This document shows positions 25,928 to 36,487 of a stretch of 64,000 nucleotides of DNA, in pieces. The notes beneath the pieces are model-generated. The model was not told the origin of the DNA. It did no database searches and saw nothing but the letters and a program-made list of their open reading frames with translations. The DNA is from Bradyrhizobium sp. MOS003. Lineage in GTDB: Bacteria; Pseudomonadota; Alphaproteobacteria; Rhizobiales; Xanthobacteraceae. Numbering within the stretch: position 1 is the first letter of the stretch; each line of letters begins with the position of its first letter. Made by a program: the position numbers and the translations under genes. The stretch lies in contig NZ_PYFW01000011.1 in NCBI RefSeq assembly GCF_003020125.1, forward strand, positions 1-64,000. Reading direction: 5' to 3'.

Positions 25928-27211
25928 TTATGCCAGCGCCTTCAGGGCGGCCTTGCCGCCGTAGAGCGCCTGCTTGCCGAGCTGCTGCTCGATGCGCAGG
26001 AGCTGGTTGTATTTGGCGGTGCGATCGGATCGTGCAAGAGAGCCGGTCTTGATCTGACCGCAATTGGTGGCGACCGCGAGGTCGGCGATGGTGGAATCCT
26101 CGGTCTCGCCGGAACGGTGCGACATCACCGAAGTGTAGCCGGCCTTGTGCGCCATCTCGACGGCGGCGAGCGTCTCGGTCAGCGTGCCGATCTGGTTGAC
26201 CTTGATCAGGATCGAGTTGGCACGGCCGGTCTTGATGCCGTCGGCGAGGCGCTTGACGTTGGTGACGAAGAGGTCGTCGCCGACCAGCTGGCACTTCTTG
26301 CCGATCAGATCGGTGAGCTCCTTCCAGCCGTCCATGTCGTCTTCCGACATGCCGTCCTCGATGGTGACGATCGGATAGCGGCCGACGAGATCGGCGAGAT
26401 ATTTGGTCTGCTCGGAGATCGAACGGGTCTTGCCCTCGCCTTCGTAGACGTATTTGCCGTCCTTGAAGAACTCGGTCGAGGCGCAGTCGAGGCCGAGCAC
26501 GATGTCGGTGCCAGCCTTGAAGCCGGCCTTGCCGATTGCGTTCATCACGAACTCGAGCGCGGCATCGGCCGACGGCAGGTTCGGCGCAAAGCCGCCCTCG
26601 TCGCCGACATTGGTGTTGTGGCCGGCCTTCTTCAATTCGGACTTCAGCGTGTGGAAGACCTCGGCGCCGTAGCGCAGGCCCTCGGCGAACGAGGACGCAC
26701 CGACGGGCAGGATCATGAACTCCTGGAAGTCGATCGGGTTGTCGGCGTGCACGCCGCCGTTGATGATGTTCATCATCGGCACCGGCAGCAGGCGCGCCGA
26801 GGTGCCGCCGACGTAGCGATAAAGCGGCATGTCGAGCGAATTCGCGGCCGCCTTGGCACAGGCCAGCGAGACGCCAAGAATGGCGTTGGCGCCGAGCCGG
26901 CTCTTGTTCGCGGTACCGTCGAGGTCGATCATGACCTGGTCGATCTGGGCCTGCTGCTCGGCATCGAGGCCGCTGAGGGCTTCGAAGATCTCGCCATTGA
27001 CGGCGCCGACCGCCTTGGTGACGCCCTTGCCGAGATAGCGGGCCTTGTCGCCGTCGCGCAGTTCCACGGCTTCATGGGCGCCGGTGGAGGCGCCCGACGG
27101 CACCGCGGCCCGGCCGAGCGCGCCATCTTCCAGCACGACATCGACCTCGACGGTGGGATTGCCCCGGCTATCCAGGATTTCGCGTCCGATGATGTCGATG
27201 ATGGCGGTCAT
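25928..27211 (-). CDS. eno: Enolase
   Basis: 427 residues from ATG at 27211 (MTAIIDIIGREILDSRGNPT), the normal family start and length; the frame extension upstream lies in a divergent promoter. The catalytic regions are intact: SGASTGAHEAVELRDGD, MNIINGGVHADNPIDFQEFM, VGDEGGFAPN, VGDDLFVTN and the C-terminal signature (SHRSGETEDSTIADLAV). It interconverts 2-phosphoglycerate and phosphoenolpyruvate in the cytoplasm. It is divergent from queF. Confidence 0.98.
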   Translation of the reverse strand: MTAIIDIIGREILDSRGNPTVEVDVVLEDGALGRAAVPSGASTGAHEAVELRDGDKARYLGKGVTKAVGAVNGEIFEALSGLDAEQQAQIDQVMIDLDGTANKSRLGANAILGVSLACAKAAANSLDMPLYRYVGGTSARLLPVPMMNIINGGVHADNPIDFQEFMILPVGASSFAEGLRYGAEVFHTLKSELKKAGHNTNVGDEGGFAPNLPSADAALEFVMNAIGKAGFKAGTDIVLGLDCASTEFFKDGKYVYEGEGKTRSISEQTKYLADLVGRYPIVTIEDGMSEDDMDGWKELTDLIGKKCQLVGDDLFVTNVKRLADGIKTGRANSILIKVNQIGTLTETLAAVEMAHKAGYTSVMSHRSGETEDSTIADLAVATNCGQIKTGSLARSDRTAKYNQLLRIEQQLGKQALYGGKAALKALA

Positions 27212-27335
27212 GAGGGCCTCTTTTCGGGGACAAAGGGGGCAGTTGGCGGTGCTTCTACCGCAATGCATCGAGGCGGAAAAGGCCGGGTGACGGCCGCACT
27301 GCGATTGGCTAAGAGGGCCAAACGGAGGCGGCCTC

Positions 27336-27812
27336 ATGTCGAAAAAACCTAGCAAATCGAACAACTCACCTTCTTTGCAGCTCGGCCGCGCCGTGGAGTG
27401 GCCCGATACGCCGGAGAAGGCGAAGCTCGACCGCGTGCCCAATCCGCAAGCCGGGACCGACTATCTGGTCCGGTTCACCGTACCGGAATTCACCTCGCTC
27501 TGTCCGGTCACGGGCCAGCCGGACTTCGCGCATCTGATGATCGACTACGCGCCCGGCCCCTGGCTGCTGGAGTCGAAATCGCTCAAGCTCTACATCGCGA
27601 GCTTCCGCAATCACGGGGCCTTCCACGAGGATTGCACCGTCATGATCGGCAAGCGCATCGCCAGCGAGATCAAGCCGAAATGGCTGCGCATCGGCGGCTA
27701 CTGGTATCCCCGCGGCGGCATTCCGATCGACGTGTTCTGGCAGACCGGCCGGGTGCCGAAGGGCCTGTGGGTGCCCGAGCAGGGCGTCGCGCCCTATCGC
27801 GGGCGGGGCTAG
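27336..27812 (+). CDS. queF: NADPH-dependent preQ0 reductase
   Basis: 158 residues. The catalytic Cys is C56 (FTSLCPVTGQPDF) with D63, and the QueF motif ESKSLKLYIASFRNHGAFHE is present; the size fits the short (unimodular, YkvM-like) type. It reduces 7-cyano-7-deazaguanine to the aminomethyl form in queuosine biosynthesis. It is divergent from eno. The next gene begins 14 bases later on the same strand but encodes an unrelated binding protein. Confidence 0.96.
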   Translation: MSKKPSKSNNSPSLQLGRAVEWPDTPEKAKLDRVPNPQAGTDYLVRFTVPEFTSLCPVTGQPDFAHLMIDYAPGPWLLESKSLKLYIASFRNHGAFHEDCTVMIGKRIASEIKPKWLRIGGYWYPRGGIPIDVFWQTGRVPKGLWVPEQGVAPYRGRG

Positions 27813-27826
27813 CGAGGGACGAACCA

Positions 27827-28636
27827 ATGAAACCGATGTCAGTGATCTTCCGCAACCTCGCCTTCAACCTTGCTCTGGGCCTTCTGAGCGCCCTCTGGCT
27901 CACCAGCGCGGCCGATGCCGCCGAGGTCCGCGTGATGATCTCGGGCGGCTTGACGGCCGCCTACAAGGCGCTCGTGCCCGAATTCGAGAAGGCCACGGGC
28001 AACAAGGTGCTGACGGAATATGGCCCGTCGATGGGCACGACCGCGAACGCAATCCCGATGCGGCTCGATCGCGGCGAACCGGCCGACGTTCTGATCATGG
28101 TGGGCTATGCGCTGACCGACCTCGCGAGCAAGGGCAAGGTCGTTGCCGGCAGCCAGGTCGATCTGACCAAATCGCCGATCGGGGTCGCCGTGAAGTCGGG
28201 TGCCCCGAAGCCGGACATCAGCTCGGTCGAGGCAGTCAAGCGCGCGCTCCTCGCGGCAAAGACGATCGCCTATTCCGACAGCGCCAGCGGCGTCTACGTC
28301 TCGACCGAGATGTTCGACAAGCTCGGCATCACCGACGCCATGAAGGACAAGGCGCGCAAGGTCCCGGCGACTCCCGTGGGCGAGATCGTCGCGCAAGGCG
28401 AGGCCGAGCTCGGCTTCCAGCAGATCAGCGAGTTGAAGCCCGTGAAAGGCATCGATATCGTCGGACCGCTGCCGGACGAATTGCAGAAGATCACGATCTT
28501 CTCTGCCGGAATTGCGACCGCTTCGAAGGAGCCCGAGGCCGGCCGTGCCTTGATCAAGTTCCTGGCCTCCCCGGCCGCGCGCGAAGCGATCGTCGCAAGT
28601 GGCATGGAGCCCATCGCGGCTGGTGGGGCGAATTAG
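27827..28636 (+). CDS. ModA-like periplasmic binding protein
   Basis: 269 residues from ATG at 27827; the upstream frame is a shadow of queF. The signal peptide is cleaved near AADA-AEVR. The fold motifs fit the ModA-type extracellular binding family: EVRVMISGGLTAAYKALVPE, RGEPADVLIMVG, ELGFQQISEL, and a C-terminal FLASPAAREAIVASGMEP. No ABC permease or ATPase is adjacent, so it is an orphan and its ligand is not predictable. Its 14-base spacing from queF suggests read-through. Confidence 0.88.
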   Translation: MKPMSVIFRNLAFNLALGLLSALWLTSAADAAEVRVMISGGLTAAYKALVPEFEKATGNKVLTEYGPSMGTTANAIPMRLDRGEPADVLIMVGYALTDLASKGKVVAGSQVDLTKSPIGVAVKSGAPKPDISSVEAVKRALLAAKTIAYSDSASGVYVSTEMFDKLGITDAMKDKARKVPATPVGEIVAQGEAELGFQQISELKPVKGIDIVGPLPDELQKITIFSAGIATASKEPEAGRALIKFLASPAAREAIVASGMEPIAAGGAN

Positions 28637-28678
28637 CCAAGTCCTGCCCGCTCGACACCTCCGTACGACGAGGCGCGC

Positions 28679-29884
28679 TCAGCGCGCATCCGCCGGCGCC
28701 CGCTGCTTCAGCAGCCGGGCGCAGACGAAGCCCAGCACGACCATGATCGCAGCGCTCGCGAACAGGGTCGGCATCTTGCCGGCATGTTGGAGCCCGAGGC
28801 CGTAGGCGAGCGGCCCGACCGTCTGTCCCATGAAGAAGAAGAACGAATGCAGCGACAGCGCGGTGGCGCGCGCCTCGACCGAGAGCTCGCTGGCGAACAC
28901 CTGCAGGCAGCCATGGGCGATGTAGAAGCCCCAGCCCATCACGACGAGATTCAGCGCCTGCACCTCCCAGCGCGGGCCGAAGGCGACAGCGACGAGTTGG
29001 GAGGCGACCAGCGTCATGCCCGCGATCATCATGCCCTTGACGCCGAGCCACGGCAGCAGGCGCGAGACCGTCAGCGTGTAGAACAGGCCGCCGACCGCAA
29101 AGCCCGCGATGACCATGCCGGCGATCGAGAGCGAAGTCTGCCCAAGCTCGAACAGGAACGAGGCGATGTAGGGAAACAGGCCGAGCACGCAGCAGCCTTC
29201 GATGAACACCGCCGTGTAGCAGACGTAGGCGTTCGGATTGGTGAAGATGGTGCGATAGCCCGCCTTCAGCGCCGACAGGCTGGTCTTCGGCGGATGCTTG
29301 ACCCTGGCGCCATGAAAGCCGGCAGCGACCGCGATCGACGCCACGATCACGAGCCCGCCGAGCACCGCGAGCACGCCGCGCCAGCCGAGGAAATCGCCGA
29401 TCAGGCCGGAGGCCGAGGCGCCGAGCAGATTGCCGGTCATGGCGCCGGCCAGCGTGCGGCTGATCGCAACCTGGCGTTTCTCGGGCCCGACGAGATCGCT
29501 GGTCAGGCTGAGCGCCACCGGAAATACGCCGCCGGAGCCGATGCCGGCGAGGATGCGGGTTGCAAACAGAACCGGGAACGAGGTCGAGAATGCGCCAAGG
29601 ATGTTGGCAAGGCCGAGCAGCGCGAGGCAGCCGATCATCAGCCGCGTCTTGCCGAACAGATCGGCGGCGGCGCCGACGATCGGCTGGATGATCGCGAAGG
29701 TGAAGGCGAACACCGCGGCAAAGCCCGCGGCCGTGGCGATGCTGACGCCGAAATCTTCCGCGACATGCGGCAGCACCGGATCGAGCGCGCGCGCCGACAA
29801 GGCTGCGGCGAAGCTCGCACCTGATATGACGTAGAGGGCCGTCGGCAAGCCGTGGTCGTGCGGCCGCGCCTCGCCCTGCTGCAT
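28679..29884 (-). CDS. Major facilitator superfamily transporter
   Basis: 401 residues, about 12 membrane helices, from ATG at 29884. It starts at MQQGEARPHDHGLP, and its ATG shares one base with the kdsA stop (TGATG), indicating translational coupling. Family features include the loop 2-3 motif (GAAADLFGKTRLMIGC), a helix-4 RILAGIGSGGVFPVALSL, and a second half with LSVEARATALSL. It resembles drug or metabolite exporters of the DHA type; substrate unknown. Confidence 0.88.
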   Translation of the reverse strand: MQQGEARPHDHGLPTALYVISGASFAAALSARALDPVLPHVAEDFGVSIATAAGFAAVFAFTFAIIQPIVGAAADLFGKTRLMIGCLALLGLANILGAFSTSFPVLFATRILAGIGSGGVFPVALSLTSDLVGPEKRQVAISRTLAGAMTGNLLGASASGLIGDFLGWRGVLAVLGGLVIVASIAVAAGFHGARVKHPPKTSLSALKAGYRTIFTNPNAYVCYTAVFIEGCCVLGLFPYIASFLFELGQTSLSIAGMVIAGFAVGGLFYTLTVSRLLPWLGVKGMMIAGMTLVASQLVAVAFGPRWEVQALNLVVMGWGFYIAHGCLQVFASELSVEARATALSLHSFFFFMGQTVGPLAYGLGLQHAGKMPTLFASAAIMVVLGFVCARLLKQRAPADAR

Positions 29885-30732
29885 CAGCGCGGGTTCTTTG
29901 CCAGCGCGTCGAACGCCATCAGCCTTGCGATCAGCCCCTCGAATTCGCGCAGCGGCACCATGTTGGGGCCGTCCGAGGGCGCGCGGTCCGGGTCGGGATG
30001 AGTCTCGATGAAGACGCCGGCCACCCCGACGGCAACGGCGGCGCGTGCCAGCACCGGCACGAATTCGCGCTCGCCGCCCGAGGAAGCACCCTTCCCGCCC
30101 GGCTGCTGCACCGAATGGGTGGCATCGAAGATCACGGGCGCGCCGGTGGTGCGCGCCAGGATCGGCAGCGCGCGCATGTCGGAGACCAGCGTGTTGTAGC
30201 CGAAGGAGACACCGCGTTCGGTGACGAGCACGTTCGGATTGTTCGCGCCGGTGATCTTGCTCACCACATTGGTCATATCCCAGGGCGCCAGGAACTGGCC
30301 TTTCTTGACATTGACGACCTTGCCGGTCGCAGCTGCGGCGAGCAGCAGATCGGTCTGCCGGCACAGGAAGGCCGGGATCTGCAACACGTCCACAGCCTGC
30401 GCTACCTCGGCGCATTGCGCGGCATCGTGCACGTCGGTCAGGACAGGCAGGCCGAGCGAGGCACGGATCTCGGCGAAGATCGGCAGCGACTGCGCGAGAC
30501 CCAGCCCGCGCGCAGCCGACGCGCTGGTGCGGTTGGCCTTGTCGAAGGAGGTCTTATAGACGAGGCCGATCTTCAGCCGCGCGGCGATCTCCTTCAGCGC
30601 GGAAGCCACCTCAAGCGCATGCTGACGGCTTTCGAGCTGGCAAGGTCCGGCAATGATCGAGATCGGCAGATCATTGCCGAACTTGACCGTGCCAATGGTG
30701 ACGACCGGCGCTGCCGAATGCGAAGAGCTCAA
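29884..30732 (-). CDS. kdsA: 3-deoxy-8-phosphooctulonate (Kdo8P) synthase
   Basis: About 282 residues. The motifs IIAGPCQLESRQHALE, YKTSFDKANRTS, GLPVLTDVHD, NVKKGQFLAPWDM, FDATHSVQQPGG and FIETHPDPDRAPSDGPNM are canonical. It condenses PEP with arabinose-5-phosphate for Kdo and lipid A core synthesis. I chose TTG at 30732 because GAGGGA lies six bases upstream; an ATG at 30783 in the same frame is possible but gives an atypical basic extension. It is followed by the MFS gene with a one-base overlap. Confidence 0.94.
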   Translation of the reverse strand: MSSSHSAAPVVTIGTVKFGNDLPISIIAGPCQLESRQHALEVASALKEIAARLKIGLVYKTSFDKANRTSASAARGLGLAQSLPIFAEIRASLGLPVLTDVHDAAQCAEVAQAVDVLQIPAFLCRQTDLLLAAAATGKVVNVKKGQFLAPWDMTNVVSKITGANNPNVLVTERGVSFGYNTLVSDMRALPILARTTGAPVIFDATHSVQQPGGKGASSGGEREFVPVLARAAVAVGVAGVFIETHPDPDRAPSDGPNMVPLREFEGLIARLMAFDALAKNPR

Positions 30733-30818
30733 GGCCAATCCCTCGTTTCGGCGCGACCATAGCCGCGATCGGGGTCGGATCAACCCTATTCGCCCGGGAC
30801 TGCTTGAATATCAGGGTT

Positions 30819-30839
30819 GCGCCGGGGCTTCCCCGGCGC
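30819..30839 (-). terminator. GC-rich hairpin after NIPSNAP gene
   Basis: GCGCCGGGG (30819-30827) and CCCCGGCGC (30831-30839) form a perfect 9-bp stem with a three-base loop, 17 bases past the stop of the NIPSNAP-like gene. No U tract follows on the minus strand, so termination is plausible but unproven. Confidence 0.5.
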
Positions 30840-30856
30840 CTCCCTCGCAGGAGCTG

Positions 30857-31183
30857 CTACTTGATCGAGGAGAAGGCGGTCGGCGTCAGGATCTGGCTGA
30901 CGATGTTGCCGACGATCTGGCCGTCGGCTTCGCTCTCGGCGCGGGCCTTCATCCAGTCCGGATCGGTCATGAACGCGCCCCACTTCTTCTCGCGCTCGGC
31001 AAGCGAGTCCCAGGCCAGGAAATAGGTCAGCTCCTGGTTGGATTCACCAATCAGCGTGGTGAAGAACCCCGCCTGCTTGATGCCGTGCTTCTCCCAGATT
31101 TTCAGCGTGGCGGTCTCGAACCGCTTCAAGAGCGCTGGCAGCCGGCCGGGCAAGCAGCGATAGACGCGCATTTCGTAGATCAT
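30857..31183 (-). CDS. NIPSNAP family protein
   Basis: 108 residues. MIYEMRVYRCLPGRLPALL, KHGIKQAGFFTTLIG and a central tyrosine/tryptophan segment (LTYFLAWDSLAEREKKW) match the NIPSNAP ferredoxin-like fold. Bacterial members have no settled function. It lies between pyrG and kdsA on the same strand as both, with a hairpin behind it. Confidence 0.88.
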   Translation of the reverse strand: MIYEMRVYRCLPGRLPALLKRFETATLKIWEKHGIKQAGFFTTLIGESNQELTYFLAWDSLAEREKKWGAFMTDPDWMKARAESEADGQIVGNIVSQILTPTAFSSIK

Positions 31184-31267
31184 TGAAGTTCAACTCCCTG
31201 CATCGTTGTTCTTGCGGGAGCGAGTTGTCGCAACAAATTGCGCGCCCGTCAAAGGCGGCCGCGCCGA

Positions 31268-32899
<1,632 letters not shown>

Positions 32900-33025
32900 G
32901 GGACTTAACCTCTAATCCCCAAAATTCGATTCGCCAAAGCGATTCGCATTCCGCCCCAAGAATTCTGCGGGCCTGTGGGTGAGCCAAAACTAAGAGTGGT
33001 GACAGTGCCTTGATGGGGATTGTTG

Positions 33026-33053
33026 ATGCAGGACGGTAGCCACCGCCCTGCAT
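33026..33053 (-). terminator. Hairpin downstream of secG
   Basis: ATGCAGGACGGT (33026-33037) and ACCGCCCTGCAT (33042-33053) form a 12-bp stem with one mismatch and a four-base loop, 12 bases after the secG stop. There is no U-rich tail, so it is a candidate only. The remaining bases up to pyrG probably hold the pyrG promoter. Confidence 0.45.
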
Positions 33054-33065
33054 GGCCCCCCTGCT

Positions 33066-33452
33066 TTATTGCGAACGAGGCACCTGCGGGCCGCTCGGAG
33101 CCGGCGCCTGCTGCTGCTCGTCGGCCTTCTTCAGCGAATCCAGGATGCCGCCCGACGTCGGCGGCGCGATCGGCGCTCCACCGGCCGGCTGGCCCTGCGA
33201 CGCCGGTGTGCCGATGATCGAGGACGGCGCGCGGCTATAGCCCGCATGCCAGGACAGGAACATGCTGGTGAGGAAGAAGCCCGCGGCGAGAACCGCGGTG
33301 GTCCGCGTCAAGAGGTTGGCGGTGCCACGGCTCGACATGAAGCCTGCGCCGCCGCCCATGCCGAGGCCGCCGCCTTCCGACTTCTGGAGCAGGACAGCGC
33401 CGATCATGACGGCGACGATCATGAGATGGATGACGATGACAACGGTCTGCAT
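33066..33452 (-). CDS. secG: Preprotein translocase subunit SecG
   Basis: 128 residues. Two TM helices (about 3-22 and 52-72) flank the conserved cytoplasmic loop VLLQKSEGGGLGMGGGAGF with SSRGTANLLTRTTAVLA, the SecG signature. A Pro/Gln/Ala-rich C-terminal extension of about 45 residues is common in alphaproteobacteria. It assists SecYE. It lies downstream of tpiA, as in many alphaproteobacteria (tpiA-secG-pyrG order). Confidence 0.95.
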   Translation of the reverse strand: MQTVVIVIHLMIVAVMIGAVLLQKSEGGGLGMGGGAGFMSSRGTANLLTRTTAVLAAGFFLTSMFLSWHAGYSRAPSSIIGTPASQGQPAGGAPIAPPTSGGILDSLKKADEQQQAPAPSGPQVPRSQ

Positions 33453-33591
33453 AGTATCCTTCCGTCACAAGCGGGCGGCGCCTGACGGCGGCCGATCGCG
33501 CTTCGCGGGTTTTCCTGAAGTTGCGCGGTGTTACACGATCAGACCGGCCATTGCCACCCCCGATCGGCCCCGCCCGTCCCGTGGGGTTTAG

Positions 33592-34347
33592 CTAGGGGCA
33601 GCCCTTCGCGATCGCAAGGAAATCGACCGCCTTCAGGCTGGCGCCGCCGACCAGCGCCCCGTTGACGTTCTTGACCGCCATCAGCTCGGCCGCATTCGAG
33701 GGCTTGACCGAGCCGCCGTAGAGGATGCGCATCCTGGCACCATCGACCTTGAACCGGGAGGTCAGGAGATCCCGGATAAACCCATGAATCTGCTCGACAT
33801 CCTGGGCCGTGGGGGTGAGCCCAGTTCCGATCGCCCAGACCGGCTCGTAGGCCACGACGAGATTCGCGGCTGTCGAGCTCTCAGGGAGGGAGCCGGCAAG
33901 TTGCCCGCGCAGGATCTCCAGGGTCTGGCCGGCGTCGCGCTGGGCCTGGGTCTCGCCGATGCAGACGATCGCCGTAGCCCCGGCGCGCCAGGCGGCCTCG
34001 GCCTTCTGCCGGATCAGGGCATCGCCCTCGCCGTGGTCGGCGCGGCGCTCGGAATGGCCGACGATGACGGCGCTCGCCCCCGCGTCCACCAGCATTTCGG
34101 CGGCGATATCGCCGGTATGGGCACCGGAGGCCTTGGGATGGCAATCCTGGGCCCCCACCGCGACCTTCTTGCCACGCGCCTTGTCGGCGAAGGCGGCAAT
34201 CAGGGTCGCTGGCGGACAGACCAGCAGATCGGCCTTGCCGGTCACCTCGACCGCCCCGTCCAGCATGGCGTCGAACTCGGCAGCCTGGGCCTTCAGGCCG
34301 TTCATCTTCCAATTGCCGGCGATCAGGGGGCGGATGGCGTCGGTCAT
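33592..34347 (-). CDS. tpiA: Triosephosphate isomerase
   Basis: 251 residues from ATG at 34347 (MTDAIRPLIAGNWKMNG); a TTG five codons upstream is less likely. The catalytic residues are in place: Lys of AGNWKMNG, His of VIVGHSERR, and Glu of VVAYEPVWAIGTG. The phosphate loops YGGSVKPSNA and ALVGGASL are also intact. It interconverts DHAP and GAP. It is divergent from ppiD. Confidence 0.97.
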   Translation of the reverse strand: MTDAIRPLIAGNWKMNGLKAQAAEFDAMLDGAVEVTGKADLLVCPPATLIAAFADKARGKKVAVGAQDCHPKASGAHTGDIAAEMLVDAGASAVIVGHSERRADHGEGDALIRQKAEAAWRAGATAIVCIGETQAQRDAGQTLEILRGQLAGSLPESSTAANLVVAYEPVWAIGTGLTPTAQDVEQIHGFIRDLLTSRFKVDGARMRILYGGSVKPSNAAELMAVKNVNGALVGGASLKAVDFLAIAKGCP

Positions 34348-34570
34348 GTCATTGTCCAGCAAAATGAGGTTTCTGCATGCGCTAGCAGAGCTGCCACGGC
34401 AGTTCCAGAGACCAGGGGCCTTTAACCGCAGCTTCGAACGGCCGCGTGACCCGAGGTTGCGGGGGGAAAGCCGCCACTTTATGATGATTGATCAATTTGG
34501 TGACGCGCTTTTGCGGAATCTGCATTAAGACGCGCTCCCGTTCCCTTCCTGCTCAAACAAGTTGGACCAA

Positions 34571-36472
34571 ATGCTTCGAGGAATGCGCAAGGCCTCATCA
34601 AACTGGCTCGGCAAGACCATCATGGCCGTGGTGATGGGCGTGTTGATCATCAGTTTCGGCGTTTGGGGAATCGCCGACATCTTCAAGGGCTTCGGGCAAT
34701 CCACGGTGGCCAAGGTCGGCAGCACCGAGATTTCGCTGAACGAGTTCCGCCAGATCTACACGGACCGCTTGCAGCAGATCAGCCGCCAGTTCGGCCGTCC
34801 GCTGACGCCCGACCAGGCGCGTGCCTTCGGCCTCGACCGCCAGGTACTGCAGCAAACCATCGCCGAAGCCGCCCTCGACGAAGAGGCGCGCCGGCTCAGG
34901 CTCGGCCAGTCCGACGACCAGATCCGCCAGGTCATCATGAACGACCCCAACTTCAAGGGCGTCGGCGGCAATTTCGATGCGAACCGCTTCCAGGCCGTGA
35001 TCCGCAATTTCGGCTATACCGAGCAGCGCTATGTCGCCGAGCAGCGCAAGGTGTCGCTGCGCCGGCAGATCACCGGCACGATCGGGGCAGGCCTCGAGCC
35101 GCCGAAGGCGATGATCGACGTGCTGACGCGCTTCCAGAACGAGCAGCGCGCCATTGATTTCGTCAGGCTCGATTCCGCCCAGGCCGGCCAGATCGACGCG
35201 CCCTCGCCCGAGGCGCTCGCGGCCTATTTCGAGGACCACAAGGCCCAGTTCCGCGCGCCCGAATACCGCAAGATCTCCTTCGTCGTGGTCTCGCCGGAGG
35301 AAATCGGCAAGTGGAGCGACGTCTCGGACGAGGACGCCAGGAAAGTGTTCGAGCAGCGCAAGGACCGGCTCGGCACGCCGGAGAAGCGCCAGATCCAGCA
35401 GATCGTCTTTCCCAACGTTGCCGAAGCGCAGACCGCCCGGGAGCGTCTCGTCGGGGGCATGTCGTTCGAGGATCTCGGCAAGGAACGCGGTCTGAGCGCC
35501 TCCGATGTCGACCTCGGCCTCGTCACCAAATCTTCGCTGGATGCCGTGGTTGGCGAAGCCGCCTTCGCGCTTCCCGCCGGCGAGATCAGCCAGCCGATCC
35601 AGGGCGCGCTCGGCACGTCCATCGTCAAGGTCGACAAGATCGAGCCCGGCAAGGAGGCGGACTACGCCAGCGCCGCAGGCGACATCAAGCGCGAGATCGC
35701 CACCGAGCGCGCGCGCGTCAAGGTCGCCGATCTCCGCGACAAGATGGAAGACGAGCGCGGCGGCGGCGCCAGCGTGATCGACGCGGCGCAGAAGCTCGGC
35801 CTCACCGCCGTGACCATCGACGCGGTAGACCGTTCCGGCCGCGCCCCGAACGGCCAGCCGGTCGCCAACATTCCGCAAGGCCTCGACGTGGTGTCGCAGG
35901 CCTTCAACACCGATGTCGGCGTCGACAACGACTCGATCTCGTTCAAGGGCGGCTATGTCTGGTACGACGTGCTCGCCATCACGCCCTCGCGCGACCGCAA
36001 TCTCGACGAGGTCCGCGACCAGGTCGAGGCGCGCTGGCGCCAGGACCAGATCGCCGCCAAGCTGAAGACCAAGGCGACCGAGATGGTGCAGAAGCTCGAA
36101 GCGGGCGGCAAGCTCGCGGATGAGGCCGCAGCGATCGGCGTCAAGGTCGAGACCGCGACCGGCTTCAAGCGCGACGACACGCCCGCCAGCGTGCCCGCAG
36201 CGGTCGTCGCGGCCGCCTTCCGCACCGCCAAGGACGGTGTCGGACAGACGCCGGTGACCGGCGGCACCGAGCTGATCGTCTTCCGCGTCACCGACATCGT
36301 CGAACCCGCGGTCGACGCCGCCTCCGAGGCGGTCAAGAAGCTGAAGGAAAGCCTCGACCGTGCCCAGACCGAGGAGCAGGTTGCCTCTTACGTCAACAGG
36401 CTCGAAAACGACATCGGGACCACCATTAATCAGGCCGCCTTCGCGCAGGTGACCGGCGCGAACCAGCAGTAA
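34571..36472 (+). CDS. ppiD: SurA/PpiD-type peptidyl-prolyl isomerase
   Basis: 633 residues from ATG at 34571 (MLRGMRKASSNWLGK); a TTG three codons upstream is possible. One TM helix (about 16-36) anchors a periplasmic chain. A SurA_N-like chaperone region (about 40-190) is followed by a parvulin-type PpiC domain (about 235-360: RLGTPEKRQIQQIVFPNVAE, FEDLGKERGLSASDVDLGLV, FALPAGEISQPIQGALG) and a long C-terminal region. It helps outer-membrane and periplasmic proteins fold. It precedes trpD with 15 bases between, so the trp genes may be partly transcribed from its promoter. Confidence 0.93.
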   Translation: MLRGMRKASSNWLGKTIMAVVMGVLIISFGVWGIADIFKGFGQSTVAKVGSTEISLNEFRQIYTDRLQQISRQFGRPLTPDQARAFGLDRQVLQQTIAEAALDEEARRLRLGQSDDQIRQVIMNDPNFKGVGGNFDANRFQAVIRNFGYTEQRYVAEQRKVSLRRQITGTIGAGLEPPKAMIDVLTRFQNEQRAIDFVRLDSAQAGQIDAPSPEALAAYFEDHKAQFRAPEYRKISFVVVSPEEIGKWSDVSDEDARKVFEQRKDRLGTPEKRQIQQIVFPNVAEAQTARERLVGGMSFEDLGKERGLSASDVDLGLVTKSSLDAVVGEAAFALPAGEISQPIQGALGTSIVKVDKIEPGKEADYASAAGDIKREIATERARVKVADLRDKMEDERGGGASVIDAAQKLGLTAVTIDAVDRSGRAPNGQPVANIPQGLDVVSQAFNTDVGVDNDSISFKGGYVWYDVLAITPSRDRNLDEVRDQVEARWRQDQIAAKLKTKATEMVQKLEAGGKLADEAAAIGVKVETATGFKRDDTPASVPAAVVAAAFRTAKDGVGQTPVTGGTELIVFRVTDIVEPAVDAASEAVKKLKESLDRAQTEEQVASYVNRLENDIGTTINQAAFAQVTGANQQ

Positions 36473-36487
36473 GTTTGAAAGCACGCG

